In this document: positions 25,198 to 33,352 of the stretch, one piece after another
Layout of the letters: each line of letters begins with the position of its first letter
Numbering within the stretch: the first letter of the stretch is position 1
Assembly: GCA_964590645.1 (NCBI GenBank)
Contig: CAZPYJ010000005.1
Span: 106,290 to 170,289 of the forward strand
DNA from: JAGNHN01 sp964590645
GTDB taxonomy: Bacteria > Bacteroidota > Bacteroidia > Bacteroidales > JAGNHN01
Length of the DNA stretch: 64,000 nucleotides
Direction: 5' to 3'
Program-made: the position numbers and the translations under genes
Notes under the pieces: model-generated
The model's database searches: none
The model's input: the letters and a program-made list of their open reading frames with translations, nothing else
Told to the model about the DNA's origin: nothing

Positions 25198-27381
25198 CTA
25201 AATACTCAGGTTACTCATCGTTTTGGTCTGGTTGTAAGCATAGGCGGGATATTTATAAATAGGCATCCGGTCTTCGGTTTCGCCAATGCTGTAGCCATAT
25301 ATAGTATGATACTCCGAAACATCTTCCCCCAATATCTGCATCTGGCGTAAATAGGCCGCTATGCTCTTGGATTCGATGATGACCACCTTCCCCATTTCGT
25401 GGATGATGGGGCTATGCCAGCGCGTATGATCGTGGTCGAACTGTAAGATTCGCCTACCGTGCCGTGTAATGCCTATCACGCGGTAGCTCAAACTTTTCCC
25501 GACACCCGGCAGATTGATTACCGAACGGTCGGTGGCCAGGAAAGGCAGCCCGGATCCGCTTCTCAGCTTTTGAATTTCTTCCGTGATCCTCTGGGTTTTT
25601 TCCGGCAACCTCACTACTTCCTCCATCAGGTGATCCGGAACCCTGCCGATACTCTTTTCTTCCGTTTGCTCTTGCACAGCACGGGCATTGGGGGCGAAGT
25701 TGTGATAATTTTCGTGGTAACCCTTCACACTGAAAGTGTAGTAGGTTAGCACCCCAATATCATTCAGGGCCTGGCGCAAACGGGCGGTATGGCCTCTCTT
25801 GGAGGCGGCAGCAATAAATACCTGTTGGTTGGTGACCATCCATCCTGCCCTGGTCAGGCGTGTGATCGCAAGCTGTACTTCCGGTGTGATTTCCATTGCA
25901 CTTTCAAAGTGGGTCTGGATCACAAACTGCTTTATGCCGATCTCGATGGCCTTCATCCTGAACTCAGTCAGCACTTCAACCAGGGAAGGCGTAATGCGTT
26001 GGGGCAGATAGACCGGCAAGCGGGTGCCCAGCCTCACGCGGAGTATTTCGGCATATTTTTCACCCTCAGGCTTTTCCTTGTTGGCTTCTTTTTTTCTCAG
26101 CGCCATATCATATACTGCATTCAGGATGCGGTGAAGCGACTTATCGGTACTCATCAGGGCATCGCCACCGGTGATCAGGATATCCCTGAGCTGGGTATCG
26201 TTTTCAAAATAAGACATCAGGCGGCGCAGCTTCTCAGGCCAGCGTTCATCCGGTTGGAGCTGGTCCAGATTGAAATTAAGGTTCCCGCTTTGAAAATCGT
26301 ACATCCGTTGGCAGGACACACAGAGTCCGCCGCAAGCCCGCCCCAGGGTTTCAGGAATCAGGATGGCCACCTCTGGGTAGCGCCGGTGCAGATTGTGCTT
26401 GGTAGGCAATATCCATCCTGCGGCATTGGGTTTACCCGGCTCCACTACATCCTCCATTTCCCAGGCGACAATGCGCCCAAATTCCTTCACCAGCTCCGGA
26501 CTGATGAAAACATAATCGCGGATGACCTGGTCGGCACCCGGAACCCCCCCCTCATCGTCTGCATCCAGCAATGAAAGGTAGTAAGGGTTGACAAAAGTGG
26601 GGATTCCTGCCTCCCGCCCCTTCCGCAGGGTTTCCATTGTTTCTTCCGGCAATGAATTGCCCAGGAGTTTATTCAAGAGCGATACGGACCGGATGGCAAA
26701 ACGCAGGTGAAAACGATAGTCATTCCACCACTCCCGCATCAGTGCCAGCTTTTCTTCCCTCTTCATTCCCTCCTCAAAGTGAAAGCGTGTGGAATGCATC
26801 CTTCCTTCTTCCATTTCTTCCAATAAACCCTCCAGGATACGATCCCTGTTCTTTTCCCTGCGCTGCACCACTTCTTCCCTGAGGCCATCGGGATGCCTTT
26901 CCATCCATCCCAGAACCCTTTCCCGGGAGGGCATTTTGCGCTTCATTCTTCCACTCAACTGGCGAAAGAGGTGCAACATATCTTCCAGAAAATCTTCACC
27001 GGCATCTGTGCTTTCTTTCTTGAAAGCCTGCCACAGTAGCCTGAATGGGGCATTCAGAACTTTCCTCCCTCCCTGGTTCAGGTCTTCAAACTCCTGACCG
27101 GAAAAGTGAAAATAATCCAGCATACGAATGGCTGCCAGCGATTTCCAGTCCAGGCTTTCAAGCGCTGCTGTACCACTGCTCTTCTCCTGATAATACTCCA
27201 TTGCTCCGGGTGAGGATTGCAGTACCTCCATCGCCCAGGCCTTGAGCTCCTGTTTAAAGCTAGCGTAGGAATCGGCGTTTGTAACAATGGTATTGAGCCG
27301 GGATGATTCTTCCCGCATTAATTGAAGCAGATGATGAGAATGTTGACTGAGGGATTCTGAGGATATTTTATAGCTTGTCAT
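25198..27381 (-). CDS. KamA-family radical SAM protein (lysine 2,3-aminomutase-like)
   Basis: A 727-residue cytoplasmic protein. The radical SAM cluster is C-G-G-L-C-V-S-C at about residue 345-352, followed by QMYDF-like text; a barrel follows with ILITGGDALMSTD, VRLGTRLPVYLPQRITP, QFVIQTHFESAMEIT and VFIAAASKRGHTARLRQAL. LPGVGKS near residue 620 corresponds to the PLP-lysine loop of lysine 2,3-aminomutase. An N-terminal helical region of over 300 residues has no counterpart in the classical 416-residue enzyme. The usual reaction is PLP- and SAM-dependent 1,2-amino shift on lysine; the substrate here is uncertain. Monocistronic, with a promoter about 130 nt upstream. Confidence 0.85.
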   Translation of the reverse strand: MTSYKISSESLSQHSHHLLQLMREESSRLNTIVTNADSYASFKQELKAWAMEVLQSSPGAMEYYQEKSSGTAALESLDWKSLAAIRMLDYFHFSGQEFEDLNQGGRKVLNAPFRLLWQAFKKESTDAGEDFLEDMLHLFRQLSGRMKRKMPSRERVLGWMERHPDGLREEVVQRREKNRDRILEGLLEEMEEGRMHSTRFHFEEGMKREEKLALMREWWNDYRFHLRFAIRSVSLLNKLLGNSLPEETMETLRKGREAGIPTFVNPYYLSLLDADDEGGVPGADQVIRDYVFISPELVKEFGRIVAWEMEDVVEPGKPNAAGWILPTKHNLHRRYPEVAILIPETLGRACGGLCVSCQRMYDFQSGNLNFNLDQLQPDERWPEKLRRLMSYFENDTQLRDILITGGDALMSTDKSLHRILNAVYDMALRKKEANKEKPEGEKYAEILRVRLGTRLPVYLPQRITPSLVEVLTEFRMKAIEIGIKQFVIQTHFESAMEITPEVQLAITRLTRAGWMVTNQQVFIAAASKRGHTARLRQALNDIGVLTYYTFSVKGYHENYHNFAPNARAVQEQTEEKSIGRVPDHLMEEVVRLPEKTQRITEEIQKLRSGSGLPFLATDRSVINLPGVGKSLSYRVIGITRHGRRILQFDHDHTRWHSPIIHEMGKVVIIESKSIAAYLRQMQILGEDVSEYHTIYGYSIGETEDRMPIYKYPAYAYNQTKTMSNLSI

Positions 27382-27512
27382 AATCTATGTGATTCCTTGG
27401 ACAGGCAACCCGATAGGATCGTGATCTATGTTGCTGATTTTCAGGCGCAGTTTATTGAGATAAAATGCCAAGGCGCTGAATAACAAATATTTAAAGCCTG
27501 ACCCTTCACAGG

Positions 27513-27543
27513 CAAAGGTAGGGCTTTATGAACAAATAGACAA
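27513..27543 (-). promoter_or_regulatory. Promoter of the KamA-like gene
   Basis: On the minus strand, TTG at 27543-27541 and TACCTTTG at 27520-27513 with a 20-nt spacer. It gives a leader of roughly 125 nt before the ATG at 27381. Confidence 0.5.
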
Positions 27544-27616
27544 GTTATGAACAATCCCACACGGCCACGAAGCACCGGATTCTGCTGAAAGCTATGCTAT
27601 CAGGCTGTTCTGATTT

Positions 27617-27647
27617 TTTGCTTTTCCAAATATTATCTATACATTTG
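27617..27647 (+). promoter_or_regulatory. Promoter of tRNA-Gln
   Basis: TTTG at 27617-27620, a 19-nt spacer and TACATTTG at 27640-27647, about 21 nt before the tRNA. This matches the Bacteroidota consensus well. Confidence 0.65.
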
Positions 27648-27668
27648 CAGCCCCTTACGAAAGTGGAT

Positions 27669-27741
27669 TGTCCGATAGTGTAATTGGCAACACGTCTGAT
27701 TTTGGTTCAGAAGACTCCAGGTTCGAGCCCTGGTCGGACAA
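27669..27741 (+). tRNA. tRNA-Gln (anticodon TTG)
   Basis: A 73-nt cloverleaf: acceptor TGTCCGA pairs with TCGGACA (7 bp); the D arm is AGTGTAATTGGCAACAC; anticodon stem TCTGA/TCAGA encloses the loop TTTTGGT with anticodon TTG; the T arm is CCAGG-TTCGAGC-CCTGG; discriminator base A. CCA is not encoded. It lies about 100 nt upstream of rimP. Confidence 0.93.
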
Positions 27742-27810
27742 CGAAAGTTAAGCTCCTGCTTGCAGGAGTGAGGATTCCGGGATTTTGACCGGAAAGGTAA
27801 GGGACTGATT

Positions 27811-27835
27811 GAGGGGACTTTGTGTCCCCTCTTTT
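27811..27835 (+). terminator. Terminator-type hairpin just before rimP
   Basis: GAGGGGAC-TTTGT-GTCCCCTC, an 8-bp perfect stem followed by TTTT, ends 10 nt before the rimP start at 27845. It can end the tRNA transcript or act as an attenuator for rimP-nusA-infB. A second small hairpin, CTCCTGC/GCAGGAG, lies at 27753-27768. Confidence 0.75.
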
Positions 27836-27844
27836 AATACAAAT

Positions 27845-28306
27845 ATGATCGAAAAAGCACATATACGGAAATTGGCGGAGGAAGTCCTGGAAGGAACGGA
27901 TCTCTACGTGGTTGAGGTCGAAATCCTCCCTTCAGAACGCATCTTTGTCTATCTCGACAGTCCGGGCGGCGCCCGCATTGAAGATTGTATCCGGGTCAGC
28001 CGACATATCGAAGGCAGCCTTGACCGGGAAAAGCAGGATTTTGAGCTGAATGTAAGCTCTGCCGGAATGGATCGTCCGCTGATCGATGCACGGCAATTTC
28101 AAAAGGCCCTGGAAAAACCGGTCAGCATCAAGCTGAAAGATGGCCGTAAACTGGAAGGCATCTATGGAGGAGAAAAGGAGGGAGCCTATCTCCTTCTCCC
28201 CGAAATAAAGAAAGGAAGCAAAAAGAAAGCTTCCGCTTTGAGCGAAGAAATGATCATCGAAAAAGAAAATGTCCTGGAGTTTAAAAGGGCGGTGCGTTTT
28301 AAATAA
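27845..28306 (+). CDS. rimP: Ribosome maturation factor RimP
   Basis: A 153-residue cytoplasmic factor for assembly of the 30S subunit. The start is the ATG at 27845 (MIEKAHIRKLAEEVLEG); an earlier ATG at 27809 lies on the terminator-like hairpin and is not credible. The N-terminal alpha/beta domain contains YVVEVEILPSERIFVYLDSPGG and DCIRVSRHIEGSLDRE, ending with LNVSSAGMDRPL, the family hallmark; the C-terminal Sm-like beta domain contains VSIKLKDGRKLEGIY. It begins the conserved rimP-nusA-infB order, 22 nt before nusA. Confidence 0.95.
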   Translation: MIEKAHIRKLAEEVLEGTDLYVVEVEILPSERIFVYLDSPGGARIEDCIRVSRHIEGSLDREKQDFELNVSSAGMDRPLIDARQFQKALEKPVSIKLKDGRKLEGIYGGEKEGAYLLLPEIKKGSKKKASALSEEMIIEKENVLEFKRAVRFK

Positions 28307-28328
28307 TACCCAATAATCCTTCAAAGTG

Positions 28329-29564
28329 ATGGAACATATCAATCTGGTCGAAACTTTTTCGGAATTCAAGGAATTCAAAAATATCGACAGAGAAACAATG
28401 ATGCGGATTCTGGAAGATGTCTTCCACCATATGCTGGCCAAGAAATACGGCACAGCCGACAATTTTGACATTATTGTCAACATCGACAAGGGCGACCTGG
28501 AAATCTGGCGCAACCGGGAAATTGTGGAAGATGACGAGGTGGAAGATGAGAACCTGCAGATCGCCTATTCTGAAGCCATCCAGATTGAGCCCGATTTCGA
28601 AGTAGGCGAAGAAGTGTCGGAGGAGATACGTATGGTGGACTTTGGAAGGCGCGAAATACTGACTATCCGGCAAAACCTGATGGCCAAGGTCCAGGAATTC
28701 GAGAAAGACAGCATTTATCGGAAATACAAAGACCGCATCGGAGAAATCATTCACGGCGAAGTCTATCAGGTATGGAAAAAGGAGATGCTGGTTTTGGATG
28801 ATGAGGGCATCGAGCTACTCCTTCCCAAGTCAGAGCAAATCCCTTCGGATTTTTATCGCAAAGGCGATACCATCCGGGCGGTAGTTTCCCGTGTAGAAAT
28901 GCGAAACAATACTCCGGTGGTTATTCTGTCCCGTACCAGCCCTGTGTTCCTGGAACGCCTCTTTGAGGCCGAGGTGCCGGAAGTGTATGATGGCCTGATC
29001 ACCATACGCAATATTGTCAGGGTACCCGGTGAAAGAGCCAAGGTGGCGGTAGAGTCCTATGACGATCGTATTGATCCGGTAGGTGCCTGCGTGGGGATGA
29101 AAGGTTCGCGGATTCACGGCATCGTCAGGGAATTAAAAAATGAGAATATCGATGTGATCAATTATACCTCCAACCCCTCTCTCTTCATTACCCGGGCACT
29201 TAGCCCGGCCAAGATCAGCAGCATCAAGATCCTGGAAGAAGACAAAAGGGCTGAAGTGTATATGAAGCCCGATCAGGTTTCCCTGGCCATTGGAAAAGGA
29301 GGATACAACATCAAGCTCGCCGGCAAACTGACGGGTTATGAAATAGACGTGTACCGGGATGCTGAAGGAGATGTGGAAGATGTGGCGCTCAGCGAATTCA
29401 AAGATGAAATAGATGAGTGGATCCTCAACGAATTCCGGAACATTGGATGCGATACCGCCAAAAGTGTGCTGGAAAGAAACTTTGAAGAACTGGTCACCCG
29501 CACCGATCTTGAAGAGGAAACGGTCAAAGAAGTGCTGCGTATCCTGAGGGCAGAGTTTGAATAA
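28329..29564 (+). CDS. nusA: Transcription termination/antitermination factor NusA
   Basis: A 411-residue RNA polymerase-binding factor. The ATG at 28329 is preferred over the in-frame GTG just before it. The N-terminal RNA polymerase-binding domain covers about 1-125, the S1 domain about 130-200 (GEIIHGEVYQVWKKEMLVL), and two KH domains follow to about 345 (VGACVGMKGSRIHGIVREL; VSLAIGKGGYNIKLAGKLTGY). A short helical tail replaces the acidic repeats of the E. coli protein, as in many Bacteroidota. It modulates pausing, termination and antitermination and may act on its own operon leader. Confidence 0.97.
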   Translation: MEHINLVETFSEFKEFKNIDRETMMRILEDVFHHMLAKKYGTADNFDIIVNIDKGDLEIWRNREIVEDDEVEDENLQIAYSEAIQIEPDFEVGEEVSEEIRMVDFGRREILTIRQNLMAKVQEFEKDSIYRKYKDRIGEIIHGEVYQVWKKEMLVLDDEGIELLLPKSEQIPSDFYRKGDTIRAVVSRVEMRNNTPVVILSRTSPVFLERLFEAEVPEVYDGLITIRNIVRVPGERAKVAVESYDDRIDPVGACVGMKGSRIHGIVRELKNENIDVINYTSNPSLFITRALSPAKISSIKILEEDKRAEVYMKPDQVSLAIGKGGYNIKLAGKLTGYEIDVYRDAEGDVEDVALSEFKDEIDEWILNEFRNIGCDTAKSVLERNFEELVTRTDLEEETVKEVLRILRAEFE

Positions 29565-29673
29565 GCAATGAACCCCCTGGTGTACACTGTTGCGCTTTCG
29601 CTGAGTAAGAATTAATAATGGTACTTTTATCGCAGCCCGCAAAGCTGCCTGAAGCCAGACCTGAAAGAATTAT

Positions 29674-32600
29674 ATGGCAATACTGAAGAACACACCGGTT
29701 AGATTGAGCAAAGCTGCACGTGAGTTTAACGTGGGAACCGGAACAATTGTGGATTTCCTTAAAAAGAAAGGAATCACGGTGGAATCCAGTCCCAACACCA
29801 AACTTGAGCCGGAGGTGTATGACCTTATCGTTGCGGAGTTTGCGCAGGAGCGCAAGGTGAAAGAAGAAGCCGAAAAAATCGGACTGAGCTATAAAGAAGC
29901 GGAAGCCGTTTCCATCGAAAGCACACCCACCCGCAAGAAAGAGGAGGAAGAGGAAGGAGAGGACCTCATCATAAAGGAAGTCGGAATTTCCCATAAACCG
30001 GAAGAAACCCATCCGGAAGAAACAAAAAAGCCTGAACCTGAAACCAAAAAGGTCAGCCCTTCGCCCAAAGAAGAAAAGAAAGAAGAAACTCCTGCCGTTG
30101 CGGCCAAAGAAAAAGAACCGGAAGAAAAAGGAGAGAAGAAAGAAGTAAGTGCGGCAACAGCCGATAAGGCACCGCAAGAATCCGAAGAAAAGAAATCGGA
30201 TAAACCGATTGAAGAGCAGACGGAAAAAGCCGTCGTTGAAGCGAAAACAGAGGAAAGCAAAATAACGCCCGAAGCGAAAGAAGAGAAAGAACCCCAAACC
30301 GAGAGCCCGGCAAAAACAGAAGAAAAAGCATCGGAAGCGGCAGAAGAGGCACCCCCAAAAGAAGAAGCTTTAACGAAAGCGGCAGCAGAAACACCAGCTG
30401 AAACAGAAGCCCCCGCAGGCCAGGAGGAATCACCCGCTGCTGAAGCAGAGGAAACGGCGACAGGCAAAGGTCCAAAGGTGGTAGGAAAGATAGACCTGAC
30501 AAGCATACCCGGCAAGCGCACTGCTCAAAAAAGAAAGAAGGAAACCGCCAAAGAAAAGACCGAAAGGCTGAAGGCAGAAAAGGCCGCCGCCGCTGAAGCG
30601 GCAAAAGCACGTAAAGAAGCGGCCGAAGCCGAAGCAGCAGCAGATAAACCGGCAGCTGTCCCTGAGAAAAAACCCGAGACCGATATCAATTTCCTGAAAA
30701 CGGAAGTACAAAAGCTGAGCGGTCCAACTATCGTGGGCAGGATTAATCTGGAAGATATTCAGAAAAAGGAACGCAAACCGGTGGCTTCCTCCTCCGACGA
30801 TAAAGTCAAGGCCAAAAAGAAACGCAAGCGCATCCGGAAACCGGCAGAGACAGCCCAGGACAATAAGGCTGCCACTGATAAAAGATCCAGAGACCGCAAA
30901 GGGCCCAGAAAGGAAGAAAAACCGGTGCTTACGGATGAGGAAATCCAAAAGCAGATCAAAGAAACCCTGGCCAACCTGACAAGCAAAACCTCAGGAAAAG
31001 GCAAGGCCCTCAGAGCGAAAAAGAAAAGAAGGGCCCGCGAGGAAGCCGCCGAAGCCTTTGCCCAGGAAATGGAATCATCCTCCACCCTGCGCCTGACGGA
31101 GTTTGTTTCTGTTAGCGAACTGGCCTCCCTGATGGATGTCACGGCAACAGAAGTTATCGGAAAATGTATGTCGATGGGGGTACTGGTCTCCATCAATCAA
31201 CGCCTGGATGCAGAAACCATTACGGTGGTCGCAGATGAATTCGGATATGAAGTGGAATTCATCAAATCTGATGAGGAAGAGGATGCAAAAGTAGAGGCAG
31301 ACGATCCGGCTATGCTCAAACCCCGCAATCCGATTGTCACCGTTATGGGGCACGTGGATCACGGGAAAACCAAGCTGCTCGATTATATCCGTAATGCCAA
31401 TGTGATTGCCGGTGAGGCCGGAGGCATTACGCAGCATATCGGAGCGTATGAAGTGGTGCTGGAAAACGGTAAAGCCATCACCTTCCTGGATACACCAGGG
31501 CACGAAGCCTTTACCGCAATGCGTGCCAGGGGAGCCAAAGTGACCGACATCGCCATTATCATCATCGCCGCCGACGATGCGGTGATGCCCCAGACAGTGG
31601 AAGCCATTAACCACGCCAAAGCTGCAGGAGTGCCCATCGTGATCGCCATTAATAAAGTGGATAAACCCAATTCCAACCCGGAAAAAATCAGAGAACAACT
31701 GGCCAATATGAATATCCTGGTGGAAGAATGGGGCGGGAAATACCAATGCCAGGAAATCTCTGCCCTGAAAGGCCTGCAAGTGGATGATCTGCTCGAAAAG
31801 GTGTTGCTGGAAGCGGAAATGCTGGATCTTCACGCCAATCCCGACAGATTAGCCCTGGGTACCGTGATCGAGTCCTCTCTAGACAAAGGACGGGGCTATG
31901 TGGCCAAAATGCTGGTCCAGAACGGAACCTTGCACGTTGGAGATGTGGTTCTTGCCGGTGCGCACTACGGCCGTGTCAAAGCAATGTATAATGAAAGAAA
32001 CCAGGCTGTCAAAGAAGCCGGCCCCGCCGCCCCGGTACTGATGCTGGGTCTCAATGGTGCGCCCCAGGCCGGGGATGTCTTTGTAGTGAAAGAGGACGAA
32101 AAAGAAGCCAAGAACGTGGCCACCAAACGCCAGCAACTGCAACGCGAACAAGGCATCCGTACCAAAAAACACATTACACTGGATGAAATTGGTCGCCGTA
32201 TTGCCATTGGTGACTTTAAAGAGTTGAATATCATTGTGAAAGGGGATGTGGACGGCTCCGTGGAAGCCCTGACCGATGAACTGCTCAAACTCTCCACAGA
32301 AGAGGTACAGGTGAATGTCATCCATAAAGATGTGGGTGCAGTCAAAGAAACGGACGTCTCTCTGGCCTCTGCCTCCAACGCCATTATTGTAGCCTTCCAG
32401 GTGCGCCCGAGTGTGCAAGCCAGGAAGATGGCTGAAGCAGAGCAGATCGACATCCGACTCTACTCCGTCATCTACGATGCAGTGAATGAGATAAAGGAAG
32501 CCATCGCCGGGATGCTGACCCCGAAAATGGTGGAGAAAATCACCTGCAATATCGAAGTACGGGAAACTTTCAAAATCACTAAAGTGGGCACCATCGCCGG

Positions 32601-32826
32601 TTGCTATGTCCTCGATGGAAAGGTCAACCGCAATACCAAAATCCGGGTCATCCGCGATGGCATCGTGGTTTATACCGGAGAGCTGGGCTCCCTCAAACGC
32701 TACAAGGATGATGTCAAGGAAGTTTCAGCCGGCTATGAGTGCGGACTGAATGTGCATAATTTCAATGACATTAAAGTAGGCGACATCATTGAGGGCTATG
32801 AAATTGTGGAGGAAGCCAGGAAGTAA
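29674..32826 (+). CDS. infB: Translation initiation factor IF-2
   Basis: A 1050-residue GTPase that brings initiator tRNA to the ribosome. The N-terminal IF2_N module (RLSKAAREFNVGTGTIVDFL, about 9-28) precedes a Lys/Glu/Ala-rich linker of about 400 residues. The G domain starts near residue 550: GHVDHGKTKLLD (G1), GGITQHIGAY (G2), DTPGHEAFTAM (G3), NKVDKP (G4) and SALKG (G5). Domains II-IV follow, ending in IIEGYEIVEEARK. The 109 nt after nusA are non-coding with no terminator seen, so infB is probably co-transcribed. Confidence 0.98.
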   Translation: MAILKNTPVRLSKAAREFNVGTGTIVDFLKKKGITVESSPNTKLEPEVYDLIVAEFAQERKVKEEAEKIGLSYKEAEAVSIESTPTRKKEEEEEGEDLIIKEVGISHKPEETHPEETKKPEPETKKVSPSPKEEKKEETPAVAAKEKEPEEKGEKKEVSAATADKAPQESEEKKSDKPIEEQTEKAVVEAKTEESKITPEAKEEKEPQTESPAKTEEKASEAAEEAPPKEEALTKAAAETPAETEAPAGQEESPAAEAEETATGKGPKVVGKIDLTSIPGKRTAQKRKKETAKEKTERLKAEKAAAAEAAKARKEAAEAEAAADKPAAVPEKKPETDINFLKTEVQKLSGPTIVGRINLEDIQKKERKPVASSSDDKVKAKKKRKRIRKPAETAQDNKAATDKRSRDRKGPRKEEKPVLTDEEIQKQIKETLANLTSKTSGKGKALRAKKKRRAREEAAEAFAQEMESSSTLRLTEFVSVSELASLMDVTATEVIGKCMSMGVLVSINQRLDAETITVVADEFGYEVEFIKSDEEEDAKVEADDPAMLKPRNPIVTVMGHVDHGKTKLLDYIRNANVIAGEAGGITQHIGAYEVVLENGKAITFLDTPGHEAFTAMRARGAKVTDIAIIIIAADDAVMPQTVEAINHAKAAGVPIVIAINKVDKPNSNPEKIREQLANMNILVEEWGGKYQCQEISALKGLQVDDLLEKVLLEAEMLDLHANPDRLALGTVIESSLDKGRGYVAKMLVQNGTLHVGDVVLAGAHYGRVKAMYNERNQAVKEAGPAAPVLMLGLNGAPQAGDVFVVKEDEKEAKNVATKRQQLQREQGIRTKKHITLDEIGRRIAIGDFKELNIIVKGDVDGSVEALTDELLKLSTEEVQVNVIHKDVGAVKETDVSLASASNAIIVAFQVRPSVQARKMAEAEQIDIRLYSVIYDAVNEIKEAIAGMLTPKMVEKITCNIEVRETFKITKVGTIAGCYVLDGKVNRNTKIRVIRDGIVVYTGELGSLKRYKDDVKEVSAGYECGLNVHNFNDIKVGDIIEGYEIVEEARK

Positions 32827-32867
32827 TTCCACCCTTTTCCTATCTTCACGGCTTTAAATTTTAAGCG

Positions 32868-33350
32868 GTGTTACACGATTATCCTATTCGGGAAGCGATT
32901 CCTGCTGATATCCCATTCCTTGTTTCTTTTCAGCTGGCTATGGCTTTGGAAACCGAAAACCTGTCCCTGGATCCTGTCATCCTTCAAAAGGGAATCGAAG
33001 CTGTTTTCGCAAATCCCTCCAGAGGGAGGTATTATGTAACCACTTTCGGGGACCGGCCTGTGGCATCTCTGCTGATCACCCCTGAGTGGAGCGACTGGCG
33101 GAATGCCTGGGTTTGGTGGATACAATCGGTTTGGGTGGAACCCCACTTCCGAAATAAGAACTTGTATGCCAATATGTACCGTCATCTGAAGGAGGAAGTG
33201 ATGCATAAGCCCGGGCTGCGGGGCCTCCGCCTTTATGTGGATAAAAGCAACCAAAATGCCATCAGGGTCTATGAGCATCTGGGTATGGACGGATCACATT
33301 ATGCGCTTTTTGAATGGATGCCCGAAGCGAATGACACAACAAGGGAATAA
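32868..33350 (+). CDS. GNAT-family N-acetyltransferase
   Basis: A 160-residue cytoplasmic acetyltransferase-like protein starting from a GTG (MLHDYPIREAIPADIPFL), since the GNAT fold begins at IREAIPADIPFLVSF and no ATG lies before it. The family strand and acetyl-CoA loop are seen in VWWIQSVWVEPHFRNKNLYANMYRHL; the loop RNKNLY lacks the two glycines of the usual R-G-x-G, yet resembles forms seen in Bacteroidota. LRLYVDKSNQNAIRVYEHLGM is the C-terminal GNAT motif. The substrate is unknown. Its stop is 2 nt before the next gene. Confidence 0.87.
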   Translation: MLHDYPIREAIPADIPFLVSFQLAMALETENLSLDPVILQKGIEAVFANPSRGRYYVTTFGDRPVASLLITPEWSDWRNAWVWWIQSVWVEPHFRNKNLYANMYRHLKEEVMHKPGLRGLRLYVDKSNQNAIRVYEHLGMDGSHYALFEWMPEANDTTRE

Positions 33351-33352
33351 GG

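Noticed and set aside
29524..30948. Minus-strand frames rich in Phe/Leu/Ser across infB
   Set aside because: These are the antisense of the Lys/Glu/Ala-rich linker of IF-2, where stop codons are rare on the opposite strand.
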